Shown here in pieces: positions 10,353-22,815 of a stretch of 64,000 nucleotides of DNA. Under the pieces are notes generated by a model that worked only from the letters and a program-made list of their open reading frames with translations, was not told the DNA's origin and searched no databases. A program made the position numbers and the translations under genes. Origin of the DNA: Quercus robur (lineage: Eukaryota > Streptophyta > Magnoliopsida > Fagales > Fagaceae); assembly GCF_932294415.1 (NCBI RefSeq), contig NC_065536.1, positions 53,106,354 through 53,170,353 of the forward strand. Reading direction: 5' to 3'. Numbering within the stretch: the stretch's first letter is position 1; each line of letters starts with the position of its first letter.

Positions 10353-10765
10353 GACAAATGGTTGGTATATATGTATATGTGTGTGTGTGTGTGTGTACGT
10401 ATGTATGTATATACGTACGTACATTATTGTTCATATATATGAGCAAGATGAATGGTAGAGATCATGAAAATTTGACAACTAATTTTGATTGTATCTATTG
10501 TCAAAATTTTAGTATGAAAACCAAATTCATTCTTGGTTTTTTATTTATTTATATTGATTATATTAGTTGGTTTACATAATACACATGTTTTAAATTATAT
10601 AATAAATATATAAAAAAATTGTATACCAAACACTAGAAAACATTCTCAAGCTCATTTTCAAGGTCATTACCAAACATCAGAAAATGAGATAGTTTTCTAG
10701 AAAATGCTTTTTGGAAAATGAACTATTTTCCAAAAAACATTAATGCTAAAACAAACAGAACGAGA
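9476..10765. mobile_element. non-autonomous DNA transposon, possibly with captured gene leader
   Basis: TTTTCTAGTGTTTGGTA (9476-9492) is exactly inverted at 10624-10640 (TACCAAACACTAGAAAA). Beyond the inner end, to about 10765, there are further subterminal GGAAAA/TTTTCC words. No transposase is present. Inside, 9620-9820 looks like a plant promoter and leader: a CT-rich tract, TTTATAAC at about 9727 and a CAATG|GTAAT start-plus-donor-like site at about 9812. That part is inference. The outer right limit is uncertain. Confidence 0.55.
10329..10420. repeat. (AT)n, (GT)n and TACGTATG-type microsatellites
   Basis: An AT run (10329-10352) is followed by GT repeats (10376-10395) and then GTATGTATATACGTACGTAC. 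The short open frame 10358-10579 reads through this and is not a gene. Confidence 0.85.
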
Positions 10766-11071
10766 ATGAATGAGAGTGAGTTTTTAAATTTTGTTTTCTA
10801 AGTCACGCAGATTGATGACGTGGAGTTATTTTAGAACCGTTAGATTGAATGGAAGGCTAGGATTTGAGGTATTGCACCCCGTGCAATATCCTAGGTATTG
10901 CATGGGATATGAATCCCAAAGTAAGGGAGATTTTTCTTTCCACAAAAGCAGCTAGCAAGGGTTCCAAATCTTAAGGCTTAAGTTTCTTAGTCAATAAGTC
11001 CATTCGCGGGTATGGCAAAGCAAGGAAAGCGGCTAGAAAGACAAAGAGCTAATCATTACTAGCCTCCATAA
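10766..11071. other. intergenic segment upstream of GLE1
   Basis: Contains ATTGCACCCCGTGCAAT near 10871, a short perfect hairpin, followed by a related GGTATTGCATGGGAT. No coding sequence seen. Confidence 0.55.
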
Positions 11072-11227
11072 TATTTTTACAACATTTTCACAACAAATCA
11101 AATGTGATTAATTGTTATTAGTTCAAATTTGAACCTAACACTAAAATTACTTTTTTACCTCAACAATAACAACCAGTAACAATCTGTCACTTTAAATTTA
11201 TTGTGAAAATATTGAAAAAATGTTGTA
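11072..11227. mobile_element. MITE, ACAACATTTTCACAACAAAT family, copy 2
   Basis: Begins TTTTTACAACATTTTCACAA and ends AATTTATTGTGAAAATATTG; the ends are inverted. The centre has TTGTTATTAGTTC, AACAACCAGTAACAATC and CTGTCAC as in the other copies. It lies in the GLE1 promoter region. Confidence 0.75.
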
Positions 11228-11287
11228 CACACCTCATTTCTCAATAATAATAATAAAAAGAGAAATGATATGAAATAAAGAGAGATG

Positions 11288-11434
11288 CTACGTTTACAAC
11301 ATTTTTACAACAAATCACAAATGGTTAGTTGTTATTGGTTTAAATTTGAAACTAATACTAAATTTTTTTTTTTCCAACAATAATAATCAATAACAACCTA
11401 TCACTTAAAATTTGTCGTAAAAATATTGTAGTTT
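11288..11434. mobile_element. MITE, same family, copy 3
   Basis: Begins GCTACGTTTACAACATTTTT and ends AATTTGTCGTAAAAATATTGTAG. Same central words (GTTATTGGTTTAAATTTGAA, AACAACCTATCACTT). It lies about 60 bp from copy 2 and less than 200 bp upstream of the GLE1 coding leader. Confidence 0.78.
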
Positions 11435-11459
11435 TATCATTTCTCTAAAATAAAACCCC

Positions 11460-11622
11460 AAAATCCCTAAATCAACGGCTCTATCTATCGTCCTCTTCCA
11501 TTGAATACGAAATCCAGTGCACCCGATATTCTTCATTACTATATCACTCTGCGAACTCTTCAATTTCGGATTCATTCACCGTGAATCCCTCCTACTCCTT
11601 CAGGTTTTCAAATAACAATAAT
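11460..11622 (+). promoter_or_regulatory. GLE1 5' leader exon
   Basis: The stretch before the first donor contains no ATG from at least 11460. It ends AACAATAAT|GTAAGT, so the last two leader bases are AT. The transcription start cannot be placed by eye. The first AUG of the message exists only after intron 1 is removed. Confidence 0.6.
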
Positions 11623-14600
11623 GTAAGTTTTAAGCTTTCTTCTCTTTCGCTCTGCTTAGCAGAACCCTCAAATTCAAATGTAAAATCTCTGAATTTCAAA
11701 CAATTTTCATTGCGTAAAACTAAGATTACAATTCAATTTTAGGCTTCTCTCGTTGTTCTAATTAATGGGGTTTTTTTTTTTTTTTTTTGGGTATACAATT
11801 AGGGGTGTAATAAAGTTGGAACCTCGTTGTCCCCAAAGAATTGATGGAATGGCAATCGACCCTGAACCCCATTGGAAGTTTGATGCTTTATTATCAGAAC
11901 TTAATTCATTGGAAACAAAGCTCAGTTCCTCTACTAATGTTCCTGCGCCTTTCACAAAATCGACGCCAAGGTATCACAATTTTTCAATGCTTTCTGTATA
12001 TAACTGTACTTGGGTATTTGTGTAATGCCAAGAGATATTCAATTTCAAGGGTCTTTTCACTTTTTGGATTAGATGGTTTTTTGTATTTGGTGCTGTTCAA
12101 GTATAATTTGAAATTGAATTCTGTGTATAACTGCACTTGGGTAATTGTGTAATGCCAATAGATATTCAATTCAAGGGTGTTTCAATTTTTGGATTAGATG
12201 GTTTCTGTATTTCGAGCTGTTCAAGTATAATTTAAGAAGCACTAGTGTGTACTGTCTGAACTAATCTGCATTTTAGGAAAATGGGTTCTTTTTATTGATG
12301 CTTATAGATTTGTGACTAATGCAACTCATTTGTGATTGTTTTGCTTGTCTGAGTATGTTTTAATTCAAGGGTCTTTCACTTTTTGTATTCGATGGTTTCT
12401 GTATTTCGTGCCATTCAAGTATAATTTAAGAAGCACTAGTGTGTACTGTCTGAACTAATCTGCATTTTAGGAAAATGGGTTCTTTTTATTGATGCTTATA
12501 TACTTGTGACTAATGCAACTCATTTGTGATTTTTTTTTTCATCTTCAACTCTGTTTATATATTTCTCCAATGGGAAGAGCAGTGGTAAAAGTTGTAAGCC
12601 TTTTATAATGCGTGTGTTTGAGGATGAGATTGACGATACTGACAGCGAAGGTGAGGAGGATCATAGTTCGGTGGCTGCAACACGGTTCAATTGCGATGCA
12701 ATTTATTTGAGGTGCTAACTTCTTCTTCTTGTTTTCCTTTTAACATGGGAAAATTTGTTTGACGATATAAGATGTTCTTTTATGGGATTTTATTTGGTTG
12801 GAAATCTTTTCTTTTCTTTTTTAATTAATTACACATGATGCATTCAGATGGGAGGAATTGATATATTTTTTCTGCTAATAAAATATTCAATGATGGTGTT
12901 CATTTATTTTTACCTTCCAATGCCAGTAGTGATTCTGATGATGAGTCGACTTTTAAAGACCAATCCTACTTAATGGATGAAGTGCGAATAGTAGAAGGTG
13001 CTTTGTGTGAGCTAACCCATGAACATCACCTTGAAGATAAGGTATTTTTCTGTTTTTGATCGGTAAATGTTGCTCATGATGCTGATTGATATATTTTCCA
13101 CAATATTATCTAGCAAATTGAAAATTATACATTACATTATGTATTATTTTAGAAACAACTTGAAAATTATGATCCTCTATTGAATGAGTTTGTATTAAAC
13201 CTGGATGCAGAGAAATGAATGAATTTATCTTGTGTTTGGCCATTTTGAGTTGTCGTGGCTAGCAAAGAAACCCATCTTTTGATTTATGTCTGTTTTTAAA
13301 TGTCTTGTTAATCTTTTCTGCTTGGTGCATAAACATAGTATTTCGATTGATGAGCAGGAGGAGATTAGGAACAAAATTTCTGCCTTAGAGACAGATTTAA
13401 GGAGTGGAAGTGAAAAGTCTACTTCTGCCCTTACTCAAGTTGAGAAATACAGAGAAGCAAGAAATGAAATGGATAGGAAACTTGATACTCAATACCAACG
13501 CAAGATGTAAGACAATTTTTTATTTCATGATATGGCATGCTTTATTTTAACAACATGGTTGAGCTTATTATCCTAGTTTCAGTAGTTTTCTTTCTGCTAC
13601 CATTGTCTGTGACATTAAATTTCCTACCACTACTTTAGAATAGACCTATGAAGTAAAATGCATGCATGATATAATCTTTATAGTTGGTGATGTGTCAATC
13701 CCTTTATATGGATTTCATTCTCATAGATTTAATTTTGTTTGTTTCTATAAAAGATAGTAGAGACAAATGACGGAGGGAGGGATGGTTAGTTGAAATTGGA
13801 ATTGTGTTGTGCATTTCTCATTCCCTAGTGGATTGATGGATGCTTGTTTTCCCCTTTTCTATTCTTCCCTCTTTTGGGGGTTCCAGAAATGTTTTTTGAT
13901 AATTTCTTACAATCTTTGTAGTGCAGAAGCACTTGATAATCACTTGACTGCTGTTCAGCGGGACCATGAATTGAGATCACAAATAGAAGAAAGAAAAATA
14001 AGAAGTGACGCAGCTTATGAAGAGACCAAAAGAAGGGAAAAGGCTCTCCAAGAAGAAAAAATACGCCAAGAAAAATCTAAAGCAGAATCTGAGGTTTGTT
14101 GGCACCTTTAAGTCCTTTCACATTTTTCTGATAACATTTTCATATTTGTTTTTTTAGTCCTCCTCTATACATTTTACTCCTGTAGATATCCTTTGAAAAG
14201 CATAACAGAGTTATTGTGACAGCTCTTGGACTATGGGAAAACTGGAACTCCTTTGGCATTTTCTATGCCTTTTTTGCTTTCTGGGACTTCATTTCTGCAC
14301 TTCATGCAAACATTTTCCATTAAACTACACAACACATGGTTATTTCCAACCCAAAATGCTTACTGTGCATGCCTTTCTACTTGTTTGTTTGATTGGAGCA
14401 TTGTTTAGGGTCCGATATTTGTAATAAGTATCCATTTCTTCGTCAAATGCATTATGTTTGTCGCTACTTCTAATTGGTTTTCTGGTCACTTGGTGACAAA
14501 GTAGTTCTAGTATAGCTTAGCATTTCAAGGCAGATACCATCATCCTTCATAAGTAATAAAAATATATTGGAATGCAGGCCAGACTTAGAGCCGAGGAAGC

Positions 14601-17600
14601 AAAGAGAGCTGCTTTGGAAGCTGAGAGAAGAGCAGCTCTGGAAGCTGAGAGAAGAGCTGTGAAAGAAACTGCAGAAAGGCAAGCAATTGAGACCTCAACG
14701 AGAGTTGCTGCTAGGGCAGCACAAGAAGAAGATGCAAGACGCCAAATGAATGCTAATTCAGCAAAAAAATCACAATCAGCAAGTAATTTTTTTTCAAGTA
14801 CTTGATAGATTGATTATACCATGCTTTGCACGTGTTGTTTAGTGAATTGTCTCATTTAATACTTTTGCCCTCACCAATTGGCAACGTGATGGTAGGTAAT
14901 GTACTCTGGGCAGCAGAAAGTGCTCTAAATTTAGAACAGGCAAGAATACAGAAACTTAAAGAGGTAGATGAAGGAAACCGGGCTTTGAGGTTGACTTATA
15001 ACAAGGTATTGCTAACACTACAGGGATTAAGTTTTGAAATATTGGAATTAGAATATATGTTTTCTTAAATTTTATTTTGGATGTATATATTAAAAAGATA
15101 ATGCTATTACTCACACCTGGATACTGTTATTGTAGATTAGACTCTGATTTTGTGTCAATTATATTACTGAAGTCTAAGTTATAGGCTAAGTGACTTGCTT
15201 CCTTTATTTCAGTAGGTGACATGGTCTTATTTTTTGTCAGGATTTGAGCAGCTACGAAAAGCTTATTGGTAGGTTGATAAGACAAATAAGTGGATCGACG
15301 GAGGTTGTCCGGTGAGATGGATTTGAGTTTCACTTCAATCTAGTGAAACATTGCATTATCAATGAAATTTTTTGGTTTTCCTGTATTATCTGTATTACTG
15401 TACCTAAATTATGTTATCATGACGAGTATGAAACTGCTATCAATGTTTGCCCTTCACCCCAGCCAATCATGACATGTCACTGATATGAAGGACTTAGTTT
15501 TTGCTTGCCTTTAGAGTGGACTTCTGCCCTGGACTGCGTTGGACCAGACTAGCTGGTCAGACTAGTAAATTAAGTGCCAGCCCTTTTGGCCATTTTCCTT
15601 CTCCCCCCCCCCCCCCCCCCCCCCCTTCCTTTTTTTAATCATTGTATTATTCATGGCTTTGAACTAATAAAGTGATTGTTACTGATCACACTGGCTGATT
15701 TATGATCTGTCACTCATTAGTGAAGTTTGTAGTTGCTGCTTCAGCCTCTTTAGATAGAGTGAGGGTGTTTCCTATTTTTGAGATGATTTCTGTCTAGTTG
15801 CATGTTTTCTGTTCTAGTCAGCATGAACTAAGACACTTTATGGCTTTTGGCATGGTAGCATATTAAGAATTCTTCCTGAAGCTTCATTGTTAAAGAACTC
15901 AAATTCTGGTTTTATTCATGGCATTCAATTTGGTTGTAATTCTTCACCACAAAAGTAACTAATACTTTTGGATCTTGTTTGTATTGATTTACCACTTGCA
16001 GTGAAAAGTCACGTGAAATTATTAAGATTTTCAATGATCCTCATTGCCCTCAATCTGTCATGGTGGCAGCATTTGCAAAGCTGGTAATTTCATGAATCTG
16101 GCCAAAGACATGCTTTTGTGTTCTACCTAGATTCATTTTTGGATTGGATTGTTCAGAGAATGGAAGAACTAGACTGAAAGTTCTAGAACATGCATTTTTT
16201 TTATAAGTGGAACATGCATGTTAAACAAGCTTAAAGTTGGAAAATATGGGATTTTATTTGGTATCTGGAAAGAGTTTAAAAACAACTTTTAAAAAAAAGT
16301 TTAAAAAGAACATTTAGAATTAGATCATTATACTCTGTAACCATACACATCGAAACAATGAATAATGTAGAATTCAGAAATTAGGGTTAGCCAAGTCTAG
16401 AAATTCAGTTCTAACAACTATGAGCCCATGCATGGAGTTAGAGAATAAGCATTTAACAGTTTTCTTACTTTGTTAATGAAAGCAAATGATAGAGTATATG
16501 GACACGTACCAAACAAGAGATGCAACTGCTCCTTAATATTTCCATATAGAATCTTAATAGTATGAGATATCTGATGATAGGATTTAAATATTTGTTTCCT
16601 CTTATTTTAATACAACATTGGAGTCACTATTGAGAAGCTCTTCAGCTCATAATTTTTTGTCATTACATTTGATGGTCTTGGACATTCTGACTATCATGCT
16701 CTAGTGAAATTCAAACTGAAAGTTTTCTGTTACAGGATATTGACAGTAAAGTCTTTTAATTATGTTTTTTATAAGTAGACAGTAAACTTAAAGAGATAAT
16801 ATTATTCCCAATTTTGACATTACAGGTTGTCTCCCGTTGTACGAGCCCTAATACTGATGCTTTTGCGTGTGGGCATGTCATTGTTCTTGTTACCTCACAG
16901 GTAAAACACGTTTTATTCATTGTGTTTGAGGCTGGATGTTCATTAATGAGATCATTGGTTAGTGGCTGTTGGATGCTCTTGTGTTTTGCATTCTTCTATG
17001 CATTAGGATGCTACTCTGAGATTGTAAAATTAAAGGACTTGTTTCAAAACTTCAAGATATTGCAACGTTGAGGACTACTGCTTTTTAGGTTATTATTTAC
17101 ACATGAGATTAAAAAAAGGTATGCTCATCTGCCAGGGGTCATATCAGTTTGGTACAAATAGGAATGGTGTAATTGGTTGTGGTTAGGGTTTGATTTTGAT
17201 GCATTTTAGGGATATCTCAATGAAACAAATTCTAGAGGCCTTCATGGAAGGCTTTCTTTCTGTATTCAATTGGAAGAAAGGTTTTGAAGTTCATGAATTT
17301 GGTTCAAATGACGGAGGAGGATAGCCTTCACAATGTAGCTCTTTTGTCATTTATAGTTTTATACATCTTGAAATAGACAATCAGACACAGATCTTTTACA
17401 AGCTCTCACACCAATCATTGGAATCACTGTAAATCTTAATCACAAGGAAGGTGCATATTGTTTCTTCCTATCTGTGTTTACTTGTGCTGCATGCAGGTGT
17501 GTTTTTAGAAAGCAATTGAATGGCCCTTTCCTTGAAATTTGTATTTATGTAATAATCTGGTTTTGTCATACCAAAGTAACTCATCATTCTAGTCACATTG

Positions 17601-19657
17601 GTTTCTGAATTTACTGAAGGATATAGAATTTTCTCTACAATTTGCTCAATAGGTTGCGATGCTGAACCAACCTACATTCTGATTTCTGAGTTGTTAGTCT
17701 GAAAGTCATATCAGGTCATTAATTAGGTCAGAGGAGGAATTAAACCTAGCTGCGGCTCTTGTACATAATTACATTTATTTGCTTATGTTTTTGTTATATA
17801 TGAATCAGGTTCCACATGCAATGGATCTTCTTCTAGCTGAGTTCCACAGAGCCTGCATTTACACTGTTCCAAAGCATATAACATACTCAGAGGTGATGTT
17901 TATCAACTCGGAGAAGTCATTTATTAATGTTTTGTAGTGTCATGCTATGGTTATTTTGTGTTTGACTTTGACTGTGTTTTAAGGAATTTGTCATGTCATG
18001 TCATGTCACATTAGTATTGCATCTAGCCGAAGCCATGGCTTCAAGACCTACCGATGCATGTGTAAATTACCAATAAAAAAATTGCATTTAGAGGAAAAAG
18101 AAAAAACGAGCACCCTTATTTATCCTTATTTTGCATGCTTGCTTGACCTATGAATGGTTGATATGGAGTAAATTACCAATAAATCATTTATCTGCTAGAT
18201 ATTAAGTATGAGTTTTGGAGATTTGTTCTTCCTAATTGTCAAAAATTGCAAAATTGATTGAAATTTTTGATAGAGGAGAATTTCTGAGTTCAATATTCAA
18301 TGTGATTTTTACATATGATTTAACTACTTAAAAGTCTCATCTGATGTAAATGTTCCTGCTTTATAATAGACTAGAAAAGGCCTGAGTGAGAGTACTGATT
18401 AAAACTGGATATAGTAGAGAACCAAATAGTGATCTGTTATCACTGCTGATCCTTGATGGTCACTGTGGAATGTTGAATAGTTATGTGAACAAGTGAATAA
18501 CTTGTTTTTCATTCCATATTTCCATTCTTTCTTTTCTTGTTATTTCCCTTGTAAACATTCTTTTCACTTAAATTTTTTTTATTGGAGTGGCAGATTTTAT
18601 ATTTTGAATTGAATGGTAAATTTTACACACACACGTAGTTATTTTCCCAAATCTAACATGTTGAAAATGGTCCAAGTACGGCTTGGGAGAGTTTGAATTT
18701 GGCCAAATTTATCCTAATTTTGTGAATTATTTTTTTCTAGTCTATGACCAATCCAATAAATTACCAATGTTGAAAGTTTCAATTTCTTGGCCTATTGTTT
18801 GTTGCTGCTGTTTTTGTTTATGATTCTGCAGCTAATGCATGGAGCTTTATTAATTATATTTTCTTACTACAGTTGGCATTTGAATGTGAAGAGGCTTATT
18901 ATCAGGCTCTTGGATACCGGGTAATTGACAGAAAGCTTGAGAACACTAAGGACTATTTGACACGGTTAGCATCCTACATGGAATTGTATGGAGCTCTAAT
19001 TCAGGTTTGTAACAATGATCTTATGGTTTTGAATTTTGAGGTGTTGAAATTCTTTATTTTTCACAACGGGAAATTTATAAAACCCCAGCTTTATTGACAT
19101 GGTACTATTGTCCACCTTTCCTTTGTCTCTTCATTCCTGAAAGAAAAAGCTTTTTACCAAGAATGATTGTTTTGGCAGACAGAAGTACAGGGTGTCCAGA
19201 ACACACATGGCCTGAAAGAAGGCTGGGCATGGATTGCGAGGTTCTTAAATACTTTGCCTGCCAATAGATATACAGCGGTAGCACTGAGTGCCTTCCTGAA
19301 GGTAAGTTGATAGAGAAACATAATGCATACTTGCAAAACAATATTTGAAAGCCCTTTTAAGTCAAAAAATAAATATGTATGTTTTTACAGATGGCAGGGT
19401 TTGCTCTCTTCAGAAAATATAAATCTCAGTTCATGAAGGTACTGAGCAACATCTTGAACAACTTTCTGCAAGAATTGAAAGCATGTGAAGATCCAGGGTT
19501 AAATGCAACCATTCTGGAGATTCAATCCTACTTGGAGGATAAGAGGTTCCTTAAGGAGCCAGTGGGAAGGGCCCTGCAAAGTTCTTTGCTTTCAACTGTT
19601 AGTATTCCAGAAGGACCAGATCCAGATTACCACCGGTCATCAGGTAGATATTACTAG
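11621..19657 (+). CDS. GLE1: GLE1, mRNA export factor (nucleoporin)
   Basis: GLE1 sits on the cytoplasmic face of the nuclear pore. With inositol hexakisphosphate it activates the DEAD-box ATPase Dbp5/LOS4 to release exported mRNA. Coding exons: 11621-11622, 11803-11970, 12583-12711, 12927-13041, 13358-13506, 13922-14093, 14578-14782, 14896-15005, 15241-15311, 16002-16083, 16826-16900, 17809-17892, 18873-19004, 19179-19301, 19391-19657. They sum to 1884 nt (627 residues plus stop), all phases agree and all junctions are GT-AG. The start is MGVIKLEPRCPQRIDG, as in plant GLE1. Residues about 70-110 are acidic (EDEIDDTDSEGEE, SDSDDES). A charged coiled coil covers about 150-300, with LEAERRA repeated in exon 7. 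The GLE1 helical domain covers about 350-590 (IIKIFNDPHCP, AEFHRACIYTVPKH, LYGALIQTEVQGVQNTHG). The length is close to Arabidopsis GLE1, about 610 as I recall. It looks intact. Confidence 0.95.
11994..12535. repeat. three diverged tandem units in GLE1 intron 2
   Basis: Units begin at about 11994, 12121 and 12361. Shared words include AACTG(T/C)ACTTGGGTA, TTCAAGGGT, GATGGTTT and TGTTCAAGTATAATTT. Units 2 and 3 also share a long stretch from AAGAAGCACTAGTGTGTACT to ACTCATTTGTGATT with few changes. The expansion makes up most of the intron. No splice sites are duplicated in a way that breaks the gene. Confidence 0.85.
15602..15625 (+). repeat. poly-C tract in GLE1 intron 9
   Basis: About 23 C residues in a row, preceded by CCTTCTC. 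A second C run occurs at 46219-46239. Such tracts are assembly-sensitive. Confidence 0.9.
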
Positions 19658-20063
19658 TATTTATTAGTAATCTAGATGTTATCACCTGGGTCTTAGGGGG
19701 TGAAAGTTCTTTTGAAGTCACTTATGTATGTTGTATCAGTTTCTCAAAACCCAAAAAAATGTATGTTGTATCTTTGCTCAGCTGTGTAACCATTGATAAT
19801 GATCAGAAGGTTACAATTTTATCAGCTGCTGTTCAGTTTGAACTTCGTATAAGTAGCCTAATGAGTTTCATAACATCTCTTCTCCTTTTGTATATTTTAT
19901 AGACAGTCTTGTTTTTTTGGGGCTAAGATATAGACTGTCATATTGTAACTCTATGAGGGATTCCTTCCAATGCTAATTAGGTTTCTCCTTTATTAATAAA
20001 ATTTTCATGTTACTTATAAAAATATGAAAACAATATATATTGTTTCAATTGTTCATCAACAAT
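19658..20063. other. GLE1 3' flank
   Basis: AT-rich sequence after the stop with several AATAAA-like words (for example around 19994). It probably includes the 3' untranslated region. No other gene seen. Confidence 0.5.
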
Positions 20064-20072
20064 TATAATTTT

Positions 20073-21186
20073 GGATAAAATATCATTTTCATCCCTAAAC
20101 TATCACAAAAGTTCGTTTTTTGTCCCAAAATTTTTAAAAGTTTGTTTTTCACCCCTAAACTTTACAAAACGTTCTACTTTTAATCCTTTCGTTAATGCCC
20201 TTTAATTTATGTCCTATGTGGCATAATGGAGATCTGATGAGGTAATTGACTTGGACTAAACTATTTTATTTTAAAACATATGGACAAGTGGCTTATAATG
20301 ATTCGTGCATGTGGATTAAATATTTTAGTGAGACAAATTTATCTTTCACACTACCTGTAGTTGTACATTATTCTTGATAGAAAATCCCCAATTGGAAACT
20401 CATCGCCCAAACGTTAAAACTGAATACCCAACGCCCAACACCTCCCAAAAGCTCACCTTATAGAAGAGAAGAAACGATTAAAAATTCCAAAGCTTAGAGA
20501 GAGAGCGCTTATAGCTTTATTTAATTTTAATCCACTCCAGGTCTACTGCTTCAACTGCAAACCCATTTTACAAGAAGTATTGCTGCACACATATAGCTCC
20601 AAATCAGGCAAAAGTTTTGAGACCCAAACTATAAAATACTTCAATTTTTAGCTCTGTTCAAGAAATTGTTGTTTATGCATATCCAAACTTATCAACTAAT
20701 CAAGGTAGTGGGTTCCAAGTTATCTTTTCTTTTCAAATCTATAAGCAAATACAGAATGAAAGGATTTTTGTCAACCAAGGGCTTGAGATTTCATTGGGCT
20801 CGGGTGTACGGGTTAGTGCCACTGTATCTTGTTTTTGTTGCTGGCAACAAGATCTCTTCTAGGAGAAGCTAGGTGCAGTTGGTCGTGAGAACAGGGAAGA
20901 AAGAATCATTAAAAGGGGTAAATTTGTCTCACTAAAGTATTTAATCCATATGTACAAATCATTGTGAGCCACGTGTCCATATTTTTTAAATAAAATGGTT
21001 TAATCCAAGTTAGTTACCACATCAATACTCCATTAGGCCACATAGGACATAAACTAACAGACATTAACAGAAGGATGAAAAGTAGCACACTTTGCAAAGT
21101 TCAAGAATGAAAAACAAACTTTTGAAAGTTTAGGGACGAAAAACAAGCTTGTGTGAAAGTTTAGAGACGAAAATGATATTTTACCC
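20073..21186. mobile_element. MULE with TIRs of about 280 bp and 9-bp TSD
   Basis: The left arm (20073-about 20355) and right arm (about 20915-21186) are inverted copies. They share GATAAAATATCATTTTC or GGTAAAATATCATTTTC, TTAGTTTATGTCCTATGTGGC and TAGTGAGACAAATTTA. TATAATTTT flanks both sides (20064-20072 and 21187-21195), a 9-bp TSD typical of Mutator-like elements. The centre (20360-20910) has no transposase. It contains a 68-residue open frame (20666-20872) that I do not recognise and which may be captured host sequence. Confidence 0.9.
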
Positions 21187-21270
21187 TATAATTTTTCACG
21201 CTTCCTTCTATTGTAATTAAGTTGGCGAATTTTCTTACGTTCAAATTCACATGCGTAGGCCTTTTCAGAA

Positions 21271-21400
21271 AATTCTAATGGTCAAATCCTATCGCCGCAC
21301 TTGTTCAGCCATATTGCAATTTCTCTTTCGAAATTAAATTCTAAATGGTCAAATCCTATCGCCTCACTTGTTCATCCATATTGCAATTTCTCTTTCAAAT
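21271..21400. repeat. two tandem units of about 66 bp
   Basis: Units start at about 21271 and 21337. Both carry ATGGTCAAATCCTATCGCC, CACTTGTTCA and CCATATTGCAATTTCTCTTT. Confidence 0.88.
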
Positions 21401-22815
21401 TGGCTGTTTCCAAGGATTTCAGGGTCCCAAAATGTAACCTATTTATGAGTGATGTTATAGCAAAGCATTTTTCACAATAAATTTCACAACAGTTAAATTG
21501 ACCGATTTTTATTGACACCACCACTTTGTTATCCGCATTCACTTGTCACATTGATAGTTTGTGAAATCATTTGACTCTAGACTTTTGAAACCTTTATTTT
21601 AGGACATGCTGAGTTCCTCACAAAAGTGGGACTCTTTTCTAGATTATGTGATGGAATAGGTCCAAGTCTGGTGCAGGACCTGATGTTCATCGAGTTATAG
21701 ATACAGAAACAGGAGCATATGCTTAAGTTTTAGAGATGATAGTAGTCACATTACCTTAATTTCCTCTAATTAGACGTTAATAAAGGGCCTCCTACGTTTT
21801 GCTAATCATGCATCAAAAGTTACAAGTCATCATTCTCTTGTTGTACAGGCTTATTCCCAACATTTCTGAATATGAGGGAGCTGTGTCATCAATGTTTTCA
21901 CCATCATACAGCAACCACCTATTTTAAGTAACACGCATGGAATTATCACACACCAAAAAGCAGAGATGCCAAGTAGCAATATCCATAAACTCAAATATTG
22001 TCTTTACAATCCTGAACTGAAATTCATGTACATCAAAATTAAATCAAATCACGAACGAATCCTGCTATCAAACTGGATCTTAGTTTTACATTCCTCGCTA
22101 GTATACATGCTTACAACCAAAACATAAAAACAAAGACGGAAAAGAAATCATCTTACCAAAAAGGGTGAAAAAGAATAATAAATAAAAAAAATGAACCGTG
22201 CCTAACTCGTTCTATCAACAGGCCTGAACAGGCAAATCATATCCTAATTTGTTATGGTTCTTAATTAAGCAGCTTCTGTATAAAGCAATAAGCAGAAGAT
22301 TCAATGGAAAAGAGACTCTGCTGGCCAGTTTTTCAAATGACCTTCGGAAAATTTCTCTTTTGTCATCAAGATAACCCCACTTGTCTTGATCTCACGCTAA
22401 GACTAATGCAATACTTTCACATCAGATTGTCTTAGCCCAATGCACATCCCAAAATTTCTCCATCTCTGATAGAGGTCATCTAACATCATTCAAATTGGAC
22501 ATAATTTTCAAACTGTTTGGAGGAGAGTCCTTCGGACCAAGTACATCACATCTCAAAAGACAATCCACTTGTACTTTGGTCACATGATCTACTTTGTCAT
22601 GTGACTTGTTTAAATGATTTAATGAATCACATGATTTAAAACACATGGATGATCTTCTGAACTGTCATGTAATTCCTCCGTTTGGAGAAAACTTTGTCCT
22701 TTGATAAAGTTGCTCTTCAACAGCAAAGCTTTGCTACGTCTAAAGCACAATTGTTGCCTTATCAAACTAAACACATGAGAGAAGAAATAGACTCAGAGAT
22801 GTGCAGAAAAGCTGA
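21401..22815. other. intergenic DNA and RGLG 3' flank
   Basis: 21460-21570 has inverted-looking CACAATAAATTTCACAAC and GTTTGTGAAATC words, a possible degraded MITE. The part next to 22816 is probably the RGLG 3' untranslated region. It includes short duplicated words around CATGTGACTTGTTTAAATGA at 22590-22640. No further gene seen. Confidence 0.5.

Noticed and set aside
20666-20872. 68-residue open frame as a gene
   Set aside because: It lies within the MULE core, has no domain I recognise and no splice or promoter context; kept only as possible captured sequence.
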